DNA from: Treponema sp.
GTDB taxonomy: Bacteria; Spirochaetota; Spirochaetia; Treponematales; Treponemataceae
Direction: 5' to 3'
DNA: 48,813 nt
Assembly (NCBI GenBank): GCA_017962415.1
Contig: JAGCVK010000066.1
Span: 1 to 48,813, forward strand
Positions 17,687 through 26,622 of this stretch are shown in pieces. Both the position numbers and the translations under genes were made by a program. The notes under the pieces are model-generated. The model was not told the DNA's origin. It worked only from the letters and a program-made list of their open reading frames with translations, and did no database searches. Position 1 is the first letter of the stretch, and each line of letters opens with the position of its first letter.

Positions 17687-18184
17687 CTAGCGTCCACAGC
17701 ATTGTTTATATTTTTTTCCGCTTCCACAAGGACATGGATCGTTGCGGCCAACTTTAGCGCCAACGCGTTTTACAGTAGTTGGAATAACGTTTCCTGCAAC
17801 ATATTTCCAATCATCACCAACTTTGCGGAACAAAGAAATTTCGTGATGAACATCATGCATATTATGAAGTGTGTAATCAGCTTCAAATTCTACAATCTGC
17901 TCGTTTTCTTTTTCGCCATTTTCGGTGCGCAAGATCTTAAGACCGTTCCATTGAGATTCGCGGCTCCAGTCTTCAGTTGCCTTGCGGTCAATTTCGCCAA
18001 TTCCTTCGCCTTCTTCGCAAGAATTAATAATGAAATCAATTTCGTGTTTTACATAAGAAGTGTAGCGTGCGCGCATACAAGCTTCTGCATTTGGAGCTTT
18101 TACAGTTCCTTTGATAATTGGTTCACAGCATTCGCCATATTTTTTGCCCGAACCACAAGGGCATAATTCGTTATTTGTACTCAT
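17687..18184 (-). CDS. YchJ-like SEC-C motif protein (UPF0225)
   Basis: The 165-residue protein is bracketed by two SEC-C zinc motifs, [14 protein letters not shown] at the N-terminus and [14 protein letters not shown] at the C-terminus. Between them is a YchJ-type NTF2-like domain with [11 protein letters not shown] and [15 protein letters not shown] motifs bind zinc and, in SecA, contact SecB or ribosomes. The role of YchJ is not known. The start at 18184 has no SD sequence and sits eight bases after a good -10, suggesting a near-leaderless mRNA. Confidence 0.87.
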   Translation of the reverse strand: MSTNNELCPCGSGKKYGECCEPIIKGTVKAPNAEACMRARYTSYVKHEIDFIINSCEEGEGIGEIDRKATEDWSRESQWNGLKILRTENGEKENEQIVEFEADYTLHNMHDVHHEISLFRKVGDDWKYVAGNVIPTTVKRVGAKVGRNDPCPCGSGKKYKQCCGR

Positions 18185-18192
18185 AATCAAAT

Positions 18193-18221
18193 ATTTTAAT
18201 GAATTTCCAGACCGTCTACAA
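18193..18221 (-). promoter_or_regulatory. Promoter of the SEC-C gene
   Basis: On the minus strand TTGTAG (18221-18216), a 17-bp spacer and TAAAAT (18198-18193), then eight bases to the ATG at 18184. The 5' leader would be only one or two bases. Confidence 0.55.
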
Positions 18222-18253
18222 GATTATTTTTATTTCGCTTTTAATTCGCTTTT

Positions 18254-18414
18254 GGGCGTTCCCCTTCGCTGCAAGCCGCTTCGGGTCGGGTGTTCCGCCA
18301 TTCCGCTACGCTTCAGCCTCCGCACTCCCTCGCTCGCTCGGTCGCTTGCGGTGGCCGTCGCAACCTGCGATTGCGACGTGGCTCCATACCCGAACGAAAG
18401 GGCGTTTGCATAAA
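18254..18414. repeat. GC-rich REP-like composite element
   Basis: This GC-rich patch lies in AT-rich DNA. It starts GGGCGTTCCCCTTCGCTGC and ends CGAAAGGGCG. It contains nested inverted repeats: TTCGGGT (18280-18286) with ACCCGAA (18388-18394), CGTCGCAA (18356-18363) with TTGCGACG (18371-18378), and a CCGCA...TGCGG hairpin with the CTCGCTCGCTCGG core. It has no coding support. It resembles repeats I associate with gut treponemes and Bacteroidetes (recollection, not a search). Confidence 0.7.
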
Positions 18415-18462
18415 AAAAGTACTCTAGAAAAACAAAAAAACGTGGAAAATAAATCGTTTTAT

Positions 18463-18586
18463 AATTTGATTTACTTCCACTGCGATGATATCCAATCTGC
18501 GGCTGCTGGGCATTGGTATTTTGACTCGCTTGCGCTCGCACCCAGCAATGCAGATTGGATATCATCTCCGTTCCGTAAATCAAATT
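18463..18586. repeat. Long imperfect hairpin, 124 bp
   Basis: Arms pair in three blocks: AATTTGATTTAC (18463-18474) with its complement (18575-18586), a perfect 17-bp block (18484-18500 with 18550-18566), and GCTGGG/CCCAGC (18505-18510 with 18541-18546). The unpaired part between 18475 and 18483 differs from the opposite arm. The loop holds CTCGCTTGCGCTCGC, itself self-complementary. Together with the preceding patch this fills the 538-bp gene-free gap 18185-18722. Confidence 0.75.
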
Positions 18587-18676
18587 AATAAAAAAACTTC
18601 CGCTCCGTTTTTTTTGTTTTTCAAAATGGTTGTTTATTTAATGCAAAAGCCCTTTCGCTAACCTTTGCAAAACTTT

Positions 18677-18705
18677 CTGACACTTCTCAAGAAAAATTGT
18701 ATACT
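18677..18705 (+). promoter_or_regulatory. Promoter of the ModF-like ATPase gene
   Basis: CTGACA (18677-18682), a 17-bp spacer and TATACT (18700-18705). The start codon is at 18723, giving a leader of about a dozen bases with AAAGG before the ATG. Confidence 0.6.
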
Positions 18706-18722
18706 CTTCAAAAAGGCACAAT

Positions 18723-20318
18723 ATGAATCAGAGCAAAAATCTTATAACCATACAAAACTGTCGAATCGAAAATTCTCGTGAAACTTTAATTCAAAATATC
18801 AGCTGGAAAATGGACGAAGGCCAAGCCTGGCTTGTGATTGGGCCAAATGGTGGCGGAAAAGCTGATTTTTTGAACGCGCTTAGCGGGCAGCTTAAAATTG
18901 TTCCAAATGGCGCTGTTGAGTGCGAAGAACAAGGGCTTTATTCAAATAAATATCAAAATTCCTGCGAAATTGTTTCGCTTGAGCGCGCTGCGCGGCTTAT
19001 TCAGGAAGAACGCGAAAACGACGAAAGTGATTATGTAGAAGGCGGCGTTGATAAAGGACGAACTGGCCGGCTTTTTATTGCGCAGGGAATTAATTCGCTG
19101 TTAAAAAAAGGCGCTCCCCTGCCCCACGCGGTAATGAACTTGGAAAATGAACCTGCAATAAAACTCTGCGGAATCGAAAAAATTCTCGACCGCGGCTTAA
19201 AATATATGTCTACCGGTGAGATTCGCCGCACGCTTCTTGCACGCGCGCTTTTAAGCGGCAAGCAGCTTTTGATTTTGAGCGATCCATTTGCCGGTCTTGA
19301 TGTTCAAAGCCGCACAATTCTTCTTGATTTTTTTGATTCTATTGCAAAGAGAAACGGCATTTTTCCGCAAATCATTTTGGGAATGGAACGCTGGCACGAA
19401 ATTCCAGATGCAATTACTCACGTTCTGGAATTTCGCGATAAAAAAGTTTCTTTCTGCGGCGAGCGCAAAGATTACGAAAAACTTTTGAGCGAACGGGAAA
19501 ATCAAAGTGCTGCTGAAAATGAACAAACCCGCCAGAATTTTAAAGATGATTTTACAGCTCTAATTCAAAATCAAAATGAAAATTCTGCCGTTTCTTTAAA
19601 AGACGAATCGCAAGCGCAGGATTTTCTTGTTGAAATGAACAACGTAAATGTTGGTTGGGACGATCACAAAGTTTTGCGAAACCTCACCTGGAAACTTAAA
19701 CGCGATGAACATTGGCTTGTTCGCGGGCCAAACGGAAGCGGCAAAACCACTTTGCTCGAACTTATTACCGGCGACAATATGCAGGTTTTTAGTAACGACA
19801 TTAAGATTTTTGGAAACCGGCGCGGTTCTGGCGAAACAATTTGGGATATTAAAAAACGGCTCGGAATTGTTTCGTATCGAATGCACGTTGAATATAGAAT
19901 GCTTGGTGGAACTTCGCTTCTTGCGGTAATTATAAGCGGCTTTCGCGATAGTATTGGGCTTTACGAAGCGGCAACCGATTGCGAAATTGCAACCGCAAAA
20001 AAGTGGCTTGCGCTTGGTGGATTTGCCGGCCGTGAATCTGAAAATTTTGGGTCATTAAGTTATGGCGAGCAACGCGCAATTTTGATTTTGCGTTCAGCTG
20101 TAAAGTCGCCGGAAATTTTGATTTTAGACGAGCCTTGTCACGGGCTGGACGAACAATATCGCCAAAAGATTCTTGATTTAATGAATCTTATTGGAAACGG
20201 CGGAACTACAACTATGCTTCATGTAACGCACGACCCAAGCGAAGTTCTTCCGTGCGAAAAACACATTTTGGAACTTCACCCGCAAAGCGAGCCAATGTAC
20301 GAAATAATCAATTTATAA
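18723..20318 (+). CDS. ModF-like duplicated ABC ATPase, first nucleotide site degenerate
   Basis: The 531-residue protein has two ABC nucleotide-binding domains and no membrane part. The first has IGPNGGGKADFL (Walker A with Ala-Asp in place of the Ser/Thr pair), signature MSTGEIRRTLLARAL and Walker B LLILSDPFAGLD, where the usual DE is SD. The second is intact: RGPNGSGKTTLLE, LSYGEQRAILILRSA, ILILDEPCHGLD. Domain layout matches ModF/PhrA-type proteins, whose role is not firmly known. Only the second site is likely to hydrolyse ATP well (inference). No molybdate transporter genes are adjacent. Confidence 0.8.
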   Translation: MNQSKNLITIQNCRIENSRETLIQNISWKMDEGQAWLVIGPNGGGKADFLNALSGQLKIVPNGAVECEEQGLYSNKYQNSCEIVSLERAARLIQEERENDESDYVEGGVDKGRTGRLFIAQGINSLLKKGAPLPHAVMNLENEPAIKLCGIEKILDRGLKYMSTGEIRRTLLARALLSGKQLLILSDPFAGLDVQSRTILLDFFDSIAKRNGIFPQIILGMERWHEIPDAITHVLEFRDKKVSFCGERKDYEKLLSERENQSAAENEQTRQNFKDDFTALIQNQNENSAVSLKDESQAQDFLVEMNNVNVGWDDHKVLRNLTWKLKRDEHWLVRGPNGSGKTTLLELITGDNMQVFSNDIKIFGNRRGSGETIWDIKKRLGIVSYRMHVEYRMLGGTSLLAVIISGFRDSIGLYEAATDCEIATAKKWLALGGFAGRESENFGSLSYGEQRAILILRSAVKSPEILILDEPCHGLDEQYRQKILDLMNLIGNGGTTTMLHVTHDPSEVLPCEKHILELHPQSEPMYEIINL

Positions 20319-20363
20319 CAACATTTTTACGGTTTTGGTTGAATTTCTGCCGATAATCTAAAT

Positions 20364-21446
20364 ATGAAAAGAACTATCAGCTGTATTTTGTTGTTGTGTT
20401 TAGTAAGTGCTATCAGTTTTGCCAAAGGTAAAGCTGATACAGAAGTTCCCACAGAAGATGTTGAATATGCTTTTAAAGGCGATGAACCTTCTGTAAATAC
20501 CGAAGAAGAAGAAAAACCATTGGTTCCTCTTTATACTTTGCGTGAACCAACTGGTAAGCCTGTTGAGCTGCGCGAAAGCTGGGGTTATGTTATGCAAAGC
20601 CGAATTGGCGAGTATAACAATTCTATGCCACTTACAGATGTTTGTTTTTTTTCTGCGGAAGTAAATTGCTACGGTGAATTGGTTGGAATTCCAAATCGTT
20701 CAAAAATCAATACAGGAAAAGCGCGCTGTCATCTTGTTATTACTTGCGACAGCAGATCTTTGACACATTTTATTCTTGCACCTGGAAGTAAAGAAAGAAG
20801 TAATCTTTTAAAAGCAATTGTAAAAGCTGGTCAGCCTTATGACGGAGTTCAAATTGATTTTGAGCTTGTTCCTGCCCGCGATAGAAAACATTTTATTACC
20901 TTCCTTGCAGATTTGCGTTATATGCTTGGAAAAGTAAAATGGTTTACAGTTTGTGTTCCAGCGCGTTTCCGTCTTCTTTCAGAAGATATTTATCCTTATG
21001 CGGAAATTGCACAGTACAGCGACCGTGTTTTTATAATGGCTTATGATGAACATTGGTCAACAAGTCGTCCGGGCCCGGTAGCTTCTGTAGACTGGTGCCG
21101 CAAAGTTATGGAATATGCGCAAAAATCAATTCCACCAAAAAAATTGATAATGGGAATTCCTTTTTATGGTCGAACTTGGGCTAATGAAACAACTGCTGGC
21201 GGCTGGTATTTTAGCGGTGCAAACCGAATTATGACAGAGCACAAAGTTCCAGAAGTTGTTTATGAATCAGATATTCCAACTTTTAAATATACAGCAAGTG
21301 TTGATGTAACTGGCTATTTTAATGATACATATTCGGTACTTCAACTTTGTCGCCTTTACGAAGAAGCTGGAATTCATAAAATGGGCTTTTGGCGAGTTGG
21401 CCAGGAAGATCCTACAATTTGGGATTGGATAAAAATCGTAAAATAG
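20364..21446 (+). CDS. Secreted glycoside hydrolase family 18-like protein
   Basis: The 360-residue protein starts with a signal peptide (MKRTISCILLLCLVSAISFA, cut near residue 19-21) and an acidic linker. A GH18 barrel follows: the catalytic stretch is DGVQIDFELV with Glu166, and VFIMAYDEHW and LIMGIPFYGRTW match the later strands. The DGxDxDxE motif has Gln for the middle Asp, as in some YaaH/SpoIVFA-type relatives. The likely substrate is a GlcNAc polymer such as peptidoglycan or chitin (inference). No SD sequence is seen; GATAAT ends six bases before the ATG. Confidence 0.78.
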   Translation: MKRTISCILLLCLVSAISFAKGKADTEVPTEDVEYAFKGDEPSVNTEEEEKPLVPLYTLREPTGKPVELRESWGYVMQSRIGEYNNSMPLTDVCFFSAEVNCYGELVGIPNRSKINTGKARCHLVITCDSRSLTHFILAPGSKERSNLLKAIVKAGQPYDGVQIDFELVPARDRKHFITFLADLRYMLGKVKWFTVCVPARFRLLSEDIYPYAEIAQYSDRVFIMAYDEHWSTSRPGPVASVDWCRKVMEYAQKSIPPKKLIMGIPFYGRTWANETTAGGWYFSGANRIMTEHKVPEVVYESDIPTFKYTASVDVTGYFNDTYSVLQLCRLYEEAGIHKMGFWRVGQEDPTIWDWIKIVK

Positions 21447-21482
21447 CAAAATATTTTCATATTATGATTTTTCAAATTCCTA

Positions 21483-21511
21483 TTATCATTCCTTCAAATC
21501 CGTTGTATACT
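21483..21511 (+). promoter_or_regulatory. Promoter of the UPF0210/PFL gene
   Basis: TTATCA (21483-21488), a 17-bp spacer and TATACT (21506-21511). The start codon is at 21544 and AGGAAAAG lies between. Confidence 0.45.
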
Positions 21512-21543
21512 GTGTTTGAAATTGCAATTAATAGGAAAAGAAT

Positions 21544-22905
21544 ATGATTTTTTCACCAAATGAAATTCAAGAAACTGTAAATATGTTTATGCGCCAAAAG
21601 CTTGATATTCGTTGTATCACAATGGGTATTTCGCTTTTGGATTGTGCTGATTCTGATAGCAAACGTGCCTGCGAAAAAATTTACGATAAAATTATGAAAA
21701 AGGCCGGCAACCTTGTAAAAACCGGTCAAGATATTGAAAAAGAGTTCGGAGTTCCAATTATCAACAAGCGCATTTCTGTTACTCCGATTGCTCTTGTAGC
21801 CGGCGCAAGTGAAGCAAAAAATTACGTTCCATATATAAAAACTCTCGATCGCTGTGCGCACGAACTTGGTGTAAACTTTATCGGCGGTTTTTCGGCTCTT
21901 GTTCAAAAAGGAATTACTCCAGCAGACCGCATTTTAATTGATTCTATTCCAGAAGCGCTTGCTTCAACTGATTTTGTTTGTTCAAGCGTAAATGTTGGAA
22001 GTACAAAATCCGGAATAAATATGGACGCCGTTAAATTAATGGGTGAAACTATTGTAAAAACGGCCGAAGTTTCAAAAACCTGCGAAGTAAACGGTTGTGC
22101 AAAACTTGTTGTATTCTGTAATGCTCCAGAAGATAATCCGTTTATGGCTGGTGCTTTCCACGGACCTGGAGAAGCTGACTGTGTAATCAATGTTGGTGTT
22201 AGTGGCCCTGGAGTCATTCTTGCCGCTGCCCGCGAATATAAAGGTCAGCCAATCAATGTGCTTGCAGACGGAATCAAAAAAATGGCTTTTAAAATTACCC
22301 GAATGGGCCAGCTTGTTGGTAGCGAAGCTGCAAAGCGACTTGGCGTAGATTTTGGTATCTTGGATTTAAGTCTTGCGCCAACTCCTGCTGTAGGAGATTC
22401 AGTTGCCCGCATTCTCGAAGAAATTGGTCTTGAAGGTTGTGGTGCTCCAGGAACAACAGCAGCCCTTGCTATGCTAACTGATATGGTAAAAAAAGGCGGT
22501 GTTATGGCCAGCACAAACGTTGGTGGTCTTAGCGGCGCATTTATTCCAGTTTCAGAAGATGAAGGTATGATTGAAGCGGCTAAAAATGGTTCAATTTGCC
22601 TCGAAAAACTTGAAGCAATGACAACTGTTTGTTCAGTTGGTCTTGATATGATTGCAATTCCAGGCGATACACCAGCAACTACAATTTCTGGTATTTTAGC
22701 TGATGAATTTGCAATTGGTATGGTAAACAATAAAACAACAGCCTGCCGCTTAATTCCGGCTCCTGGCAAAAAAGCTGGCGAATGGGTTGAATTTGGCGGA
22801 CTTCTTGGAGGTTGCCCTGTAATGCCGGTTAGCAAGTTCGGTTGTGCAGAATTTATTAACCGCGGCGGTCGCATTCCAGCTCCAATTCATTCGTTCCGTA
22901 ATTAG
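21544..22905 (+). CDS. PFL family protein, UPF0210 (DUF711)
   Basis: The 453-residue length is typical of UPF0210. Characteristic parts are [67 protein letters not shown] and the C-terminal [13 protein letters not shown]. The family has a pyruvate-formate-lyase-like fold but no glycyl-radical motif and no assigned reaction. In many Firmicutes an ACT-domain gene (UPF0237) lies next to it; none is adjacent here. AGGAAAAG precedes the ATG. Confidence 0.92.
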   Translation: MIFSPNEIQETVNMFMRQKLDIRCITMGISLLDCADSDSKRACEKIYDKIMKKAGNLVKTGQDIEKEFGVPIINKRISVTPIALVAGASEAKNYVPYIKTLDRCAHELGVNFIGGFSALVQKGITPADRILIDSIPEALASTDFVCSSVNVGSTKSGINMDAVKLMGETIVKTAEVSKTCEVNGCAKLVVFCNAPEDNPFMAGAFHGPGEADCVINVGVSGPGVILAAAREYKGQPINVLADGIKKMAFKITRMGQLVGSEAAKRLGVDFGILDLSLAPTPAVGDSVARILEEIGLEGCGAPGTTAALAMLTDMVKKGGVMASTNVGGLSGAFIPVSEDEGMIEAAKNGSICLEKLEAMTTVCSVGLDMIAIPGDTPATTISGILADEFAIGMVNNKTTACRLIPAPGKKAGEWVEFGGLLGGCPVMPVSKFGCAEFINRGGRIPAPIHSFRN

Positions 22906-22931
22906 TAAATTTCCCTTTTTATTGGGAAAAT

Positions 22932-23828
22932 ATGAACTATATGAAATTGATTCCTGTAGAGACGCCACAAGATTTTCTTGTGGCGCAACAATTTATAGCG
23001 TCTTATGAAGAAACTTGTGTTTCACTTGCGTCTCTCGTTCGCCGAAAGTCTGAAAATCTTTTATTTATCAAAAACGAAAATCAAATTGCAGGAATTCTAA
23101 ATCTTGATTCAACAATTTATCATTGCATTCCAAATATTAATCTTATAGATTCATTTGCTTTTTTGGAAAATCTTTTAGGCTTTTTGAAAAAGCCGGTTCG
23201 TTGTATAAGCGGAGAAACGGCGGCAACAAATTTTTTAATTTCAGTTTTTAAGCAGAAAAATTTTGCCGCTTGTAAAGAACGCAAAGACCAAACTGCAAAC
23301 TACCCTGCGCAAATTTATCCGTATCGTATGATGCGATGGGCGGACAAATGTTCTTCGGCTTTGCCTTGCGCATCATTGCAGCCTATTATGCAACTATCCG
23401 GCGGTGAAGAAATAATTCGTTGTACCGAACACGACCTGGAAATTCTTCATTCATTACAAAAAGATTATATGAAAGACGAAGTTGCTGTGCCTGGCCGCAC
23501 AGTTACACATACCGAAGTAGACATCACTCTTAGACAGATTCTTAAAAATCAGCTTTGCCTTGCTTTTACCGTAGACGGCGAAATAGTTGCAAAAGCTAAT
23601 ACAAATGCAATCGGAATAAAATGCGTGCAAATTGGCGGAGTTTATACGCACCCACTTTATCGCAGAAACGGTTACGCTGGCGCTCTTGTGCAAACGTTGT
23701 GTAATCGCGCCCGCAAAGCCGGAAAAATGCCAGTTCTCTTTGTAAAAGAAAAAAATACGCCCGCATTCAGCCTTTACCAAAAACTTGGCTTTGAAGAATG
23801 CGGGCGCTACACAATAGCCTATTATTAA
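22932..23828 (+). CDS. GNAT family N-acetyltransferase (two-domain)
   Basis: The 298-residue protein has a C-terminal GNAT core: VQIGGVYTHPLYRRNGYAGALVQTLCNRA (acetyl-CoA loop RRNGYA) and TPAFSLYQKLGFEECGRY. The N-terminal half is GNAT-like but diverged. The acceptor is unknown. A short segment near 23340-23410 (ALPCASLQPIMQLSGG) faintly resembles the protein product of the palindromic repeat. The GGGA before the ATG can pair with TTTCCC at 22910-22915. It follows the PFL gene by 26 bp. Confidence 0.78.
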   Translation: MNYMKLIPVETPQDFLVAQQFIASYEETCVSLASLVRRKSENLLFIKNENQIAGILNLDSTIYHCIPNINLIDSFAFLENLLGFLKKPVRCISGETAATNFLISVFKQKNFAACKERKDQTANYPAQIYPYRMMRWADKCSSALPCASLQPIMQLSGGEEIIRCTEHDLEILHSLQKDYMKDEVAVPGRTVTHTEVDITLRQILKNQLCLAFTVDGEIVAKANTNAIGIKCVQIGGVYTHPLYRRNGYAGALVQTLCNRARKAGKMPVLFVKEKNTPAFSLYQKLGFEECGRYTIAYY

Positions 23829-23829
23829 G

Positions 23830-24639
23830 CTATTCCAGATTTAATCTGAATTTAAGAATTAAATAAGTTACAAGGCTATAAATAATAATCATAATAGTAT
23901 TAAAAATACCAATAAAATAACAGCTTTCTATAAACATATAAATATCATTTTCGATTACTGTAGAATTAAAAAACAGCTCACTTACAAATGTAAAGAATTT
24001 TGAGTTTATAGATATGATTAGAATTACAGCAACAAATTTCACAAGATTTCTGTGTCTTTTTGCAAGATGCGCGATAGCGTTAATCATATAAATAAAAACA
24101 ATAAGTAAAAGCGAAGTTGTTACGAATATAAACAATGCCAGTAAAATCGGTTTTAAAGCTGATTCAGAAAAAGTCTGCGAAAGGTCTTTTGAATCTTTCA
24201 TAAACAGTAAAGAGAATGTAATAATATTTGTTGGAATGTAAGCGATAATCCAAACAATTGATACTAAAATTCTTCCTAAAAGATGTTCGCCAATTGTAAC
24301 GGGAAGCGAAAGATTCAAATAAGCTTCATCTTCGAGCATTGTACATTTAAAACGCTTAGCCAAAATTGAAACTGAAGCAACGCCAACTCCAATAAAAGTT
24401 ACAACATAAAAGAATGCAAAAATTCCAGAAAGTTTGTGGCCTGTTGCGCTGGAAACTGTGAAGTTAGCAAAAAATCCTTTTTCGCTTGCATCGCTAGAAA
24501 GAAAAAGGCTTGCAATAAATGCCAATGCAATAACAGTAATGTAAATTGGCCCGAGAATTCTTGCTGTGTGCAACATTTCATATTTAAAAATTTTTGCAAT
24601 TTTTGGCAAAGGATTTCTAATTGATTTTTTATTTTCCAT
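23830..24639 (-). CDS. ABC-2 type transporter permease
   Basis: The 269-residue protein has about six hydrophobic segments separated by short loops, with the ABC-2-like pattern FFYVVTFIGVGVASVSILAKRF near the middle. The ATG at 24639 was chosen because GAGGAG lies six bases upstream; an ATG at 24660 overlaps the stop of the ATPase gene but has no such site. It forms an exporter with the ATPase encoded just upstream (operon GntR-ATPase-permease). The substrate is unknown. Confidence 0.75.
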   Translation of the reverse strand: MENKKSIRNPLPKIAKIFKYEMLHTARILGPIYITVIALAFIASLFLSSDASEKGFFANFTVSSATGHKLSGIFAFFYVVTFIGVGVASVSILAKRFKCTMLEDEAYLNLSLPVTIGEHLLGRILVSIVWIIAYIPTNIITFSLLFMKDSKDLSQTFSESALKPILLALFIFVTTSLLLIVFIYMINAIAHLAKRHRNLVKFVAVILIISINSKFFTFVSELFFNSTVIENDIYMFIESCYFIGIFNTIMIIIYSLVTYLILKFRLNLE

Positions 24640-24653
24640 AATCATCTCCTCTT

Positions 24654-25352
24654 TTAGCATTTAAATTCTTCGCGGAAAAGCAAATCAATAGACATCTTTT
24701 TTTCTTCGCGAATAGTGTCAGAATCACCTTGCAAAATCAGTTTTCCCTCTTTTAAGAAAAGAACATAATCCAAAACTGATTCAATGTCACTTATAAGATG
24801 AGTTGAAATAATTACAGTTGAATTTTCGCTGTAATTTGAAATGATTGTATTCAAAATATAATCGCGGGCAGCTGGATCTACGCCACCAATTGGTTCATCG
24901 AGCATATAAAGTGAAGCTTCGCGGCTCATAGTCAAAATCAGCTGCACTTTTTCTTTTGTTCCTTTAGATAAGCACTTTAATCTTTCGTATTCGCCGATTT
25001 TCAGATTTTTAAGCATTTCAAAGGCTTTATCTGCGTTGAAATTAGAATAAAAATCTTTCATCATCATAACTAAATCGCGAACAACCATCCAATCATTCAA
25101 ATAAACACGGTCTGGCTGATAAGCCGCAAGTTCTTTTGATTGTGGGCCAGGTTTGAATCCGCAAACTTCAATTTCACCAGAAGTTGGTTTAAGAAGTCCG
25201 GCTGCAAGTTTTAGCAAAGTAGTTTTTCCGCTTCCGTTTGGGCCTAAAAGACCAACAACTGCACCTTTTGGAACTGTAAGATTAATTTCGCTAAGCGCAG
25301 TTTTTTTCAAATATTTTTTTGTAAGATTTTTGCATTCTAAAACAGCTTCCAT
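24654..25352 (-). CDS. ABC transporter ATP-binding protein (YtrB-like)
   Basis: The 232-residue protein has an intact NBD: LLGPNGSGKTTLLKLAAGLL (Walker A), signature CLSKGTKEKVQLIL, Walker B SLYMLDEPIGGVDP, and the switch His in IISTHLISDIE. It is the partner of the permease downstream. The GntR gene lies nine bases upstream on the same strand. The GntR-ABC layout is typical of YtrA-type systems answering envelope stress (family knowledge). Confidence 0.9.
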   Translation of the reverse strand: MEAVLECKNLTKKYLKKTALSEINLTVPKGAVVGLLGPNGSGKTTLLKLAAGLLKPTSGEIEVCGFKPGPQSKELAAYQPDRVYLNDWMVVRDLVMMMKDFYSNFNADKAFEMLKNLKIGEYERLKCLSKGTKEKVQLILTMSREASLYMLDEPIGGVDPAARDYILNTIISNYSENSTVIISTHLISDIESVLDYVLFLKEGKLILQGDSDTIREEKKMSIDLLFREEFKC

Positions 25353-25361
25353 CTTATTCTC

Positions 25362-25715
25362 CTATTTTTCGCAAATTATTTTAACAACTTCTTCTTTTTC
25401 TAAGCCGAGCGCTTTCATTTTTTCAAGGAATGCTTCAATTTCTGTTTCTGCAAGTTCTTTTTTCATACTCTTTATCATTTCCTTATTATCTGTGATAAAA
25501 CGTCCTGAAGTTCGTTCAGTACGAACAAGACCCATTCTTTCCAATTCGGAAAGAGCCTTTTGCATGGTGTTAGGATTCACCTGAGCTTTAACCGCTAAAT
25601 CCCTAACTGAATCAAGTCTGCTTCCTTCCGTGAGTTCGCCGGAAATAATTTGCATCTTAAAGTAATCAATCAGTTGAAGATAAATCGGTTTATCGTTTGT
25701 AAACTGATTTTCCAT
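25362..25715 (-). CDS. GntR-family regulator, YtrA subfamily
   Basis: The 117-residue protein has an N-terminal winged helix, PIYLQLIDYFKMQIISGEL then RDLAVKAQVNPNTMQKALSELERMGL, and a short C-terminal helical tail rather than an effector domain, as in YtrA. AGGAGA precedes the start. A palindrome overlaps the -10 of its own promoter, so it probably represses itself and the ABC genes. Confidence 0.9.
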   Translation of the reverse strand: MENQFTNDKPIYLQLIDYFKMQIISGELTEGSRLDSVRDLAVKAQVNPNTMQKALSELERMGLVRTERTSGRFITDNKEMIKSMKKELAETEIEAFLEKMKALGLEKEEVVKIICEK

Positions 25716-25733
25716 TTAATCTCCTGTGTACTA

Positions 25734-25755
25734 TTGTATTAAGTACATAATACAA
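25734..25755. promoter_or_regulatory. Probable GntR operator overlapping the -10
   Basis: TTGTATTA-N6-TAATACAA is a perfect inverted repeat covering the minus-strand TATTAT. A second interleaved repeat GTACT-N9-AGTAC (25728-25746) overlaps it. Binding here would block the GntR-ABC promoter. Confidence 0.7.
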
Positions 25756-25776
25756 TCAAAAATAATGGATTGTCAA
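25747..25776 (-). promoter_or_regulatory. Promoter of the GntR-ABC operon
   Basis: On the minus strand a consensus TTGACA (25776-25771), an 18-bp spacer and TATTAT (25752-25747), 31 bases before the GntR start. Confidence 0.8.
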
Positions 25777-25784
25777 TATTTTTT

Positions 25785-25813
25785 TTGAAAATTTTAAATT
25801 TAGGATATATAAT
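25785..25813 (+). promoter_or_regulatory. Promoter of the membrane HTH gene
   Basis: TTGAAA (25785-25790), a 17-bp spacer and a consensus TATAAT (25808-25813). It fires away from the GntR promoter. Confidence 0.75.
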
Positions 25814-25842
25814 AGAACAAAACAGGAAATTAAAAAATACCT

Positions 25843-26622
25843 ATGGAAGAGAAAAAAACTTATTCACGAGCCTCAATGAATTTAATTCGATTCTTTTGCA
25901 TAATTGGAATCGTTGTGGAAGTTCTTTGTGTAATTCGGCTTTTTTTAAGAAGCGAATTTACCTTAGGATTTTATGAAATCAAAACTGCTGCGGATTTTTT
26001 TACTTCTGATTTTTGCCTTTTTGTAATTGATTCGTTTAGCTTTTTGATTTTTGTAATTCTGCTTTTTGTGCCCAAGAACTTTGTGCTTTTTGCGCTTGTC
26101 GCGTTTATTTATTCCTTTAAAATCATTGCTGTTGAAACTGTTTCGGAAAATCCGATTGGCCTTTTGCTTTATATGCTTGGCGTTTCCTGCTTGATTTATA
26201 AAGGCGTATACAGAAAATTTATGGGCTTTAAGATATTTTTTACGATTTTTTTCTATTTGGGCTTGGTTAGCTTTAGTTTTAGATTTGGACTTTTGTGTTT
26301 AATCAATTCATTGATAATCACGCTGGGCTACGGGCTTACTTTTTTGGCAACGCTGTTTTTTGTTGTGAATTTTTTGAAGATTATTTATGTAAAACGAACG
26401 GCAAGAATTTGGAATCTTTCGCAATATCCTGAACTTACCGAGCGCGATAAAGAATGGCTCAAACAGATTCTTGATGAAAAACGCTACGAAGAAATTGCAA
26501 AAGAGTCTGGAATTACTGTTGGAACTCTTAAAAATCGAATGCACCAGATTTACAGCATTGTTGGAATTGAAGACCGCATAAGTCTTTTGGCAACTTACGG
26601 CGGCTATGAAGTTACTTTTTAG
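25843..26622 (+). CDS. Membrane-anchored LuxR-type HTH protein
   Basis: The 259-residue protein has about six hydrophobic segments (residues ~15-180), then a LuxR/GerE-like HTH: YPELTERDKEWLKQIL, RYEEIAKESGITVGTLKNRMHQIY. No receiver domain is present, so the membrane part would sense the signal and the HTH would act at the membrane (inference). A paralog with the same layout is at 43968-44753 beside the peptide locus. AGGAAA lies well upstream of the ATG. The last four bases overlap the convergent FMN oxidoreductase gene. Confidence 0.75.
   Translation: MEEKKTYSRASMNLIRFFCIIGIVVEVLCVIRLFLRSEFTLGFYEIKTAADFFTSDFCLFVIDSFSFLIFVILLFVPKNFVLFALVAFIYSFKIIAVETVSENPIGLLLYMLGVSCLIYKGVYRKFMGFKIFFTIFFYLGLVSFSFRFGLLCLINSLIITLGYGLTFLATLFFVVNFLKIIYVKRTARIWNLSQYPELTERDKEWLKQILDEKRYEEIAKESGITVGTLKNRMHQIYSIVGIEDRISLLATYGGYEVTF

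Noticed and set aside
18199..18588. Open frame of 129 codons in the repeat-rich gap
   Set aside because: It consists of the REP-like patch and one arm of the long hairpin. There is no SD sequence, its composition is odd (Pro, Arg, Ser) and there is no recognisable domain.
22245..22874. 209-codon antisense frame opposite the UPF0210 gene
   Set aside because: It is a mirror of codon bias in a clearly conserved gene; the Pro/Ser/Thr-rich product has no motif.
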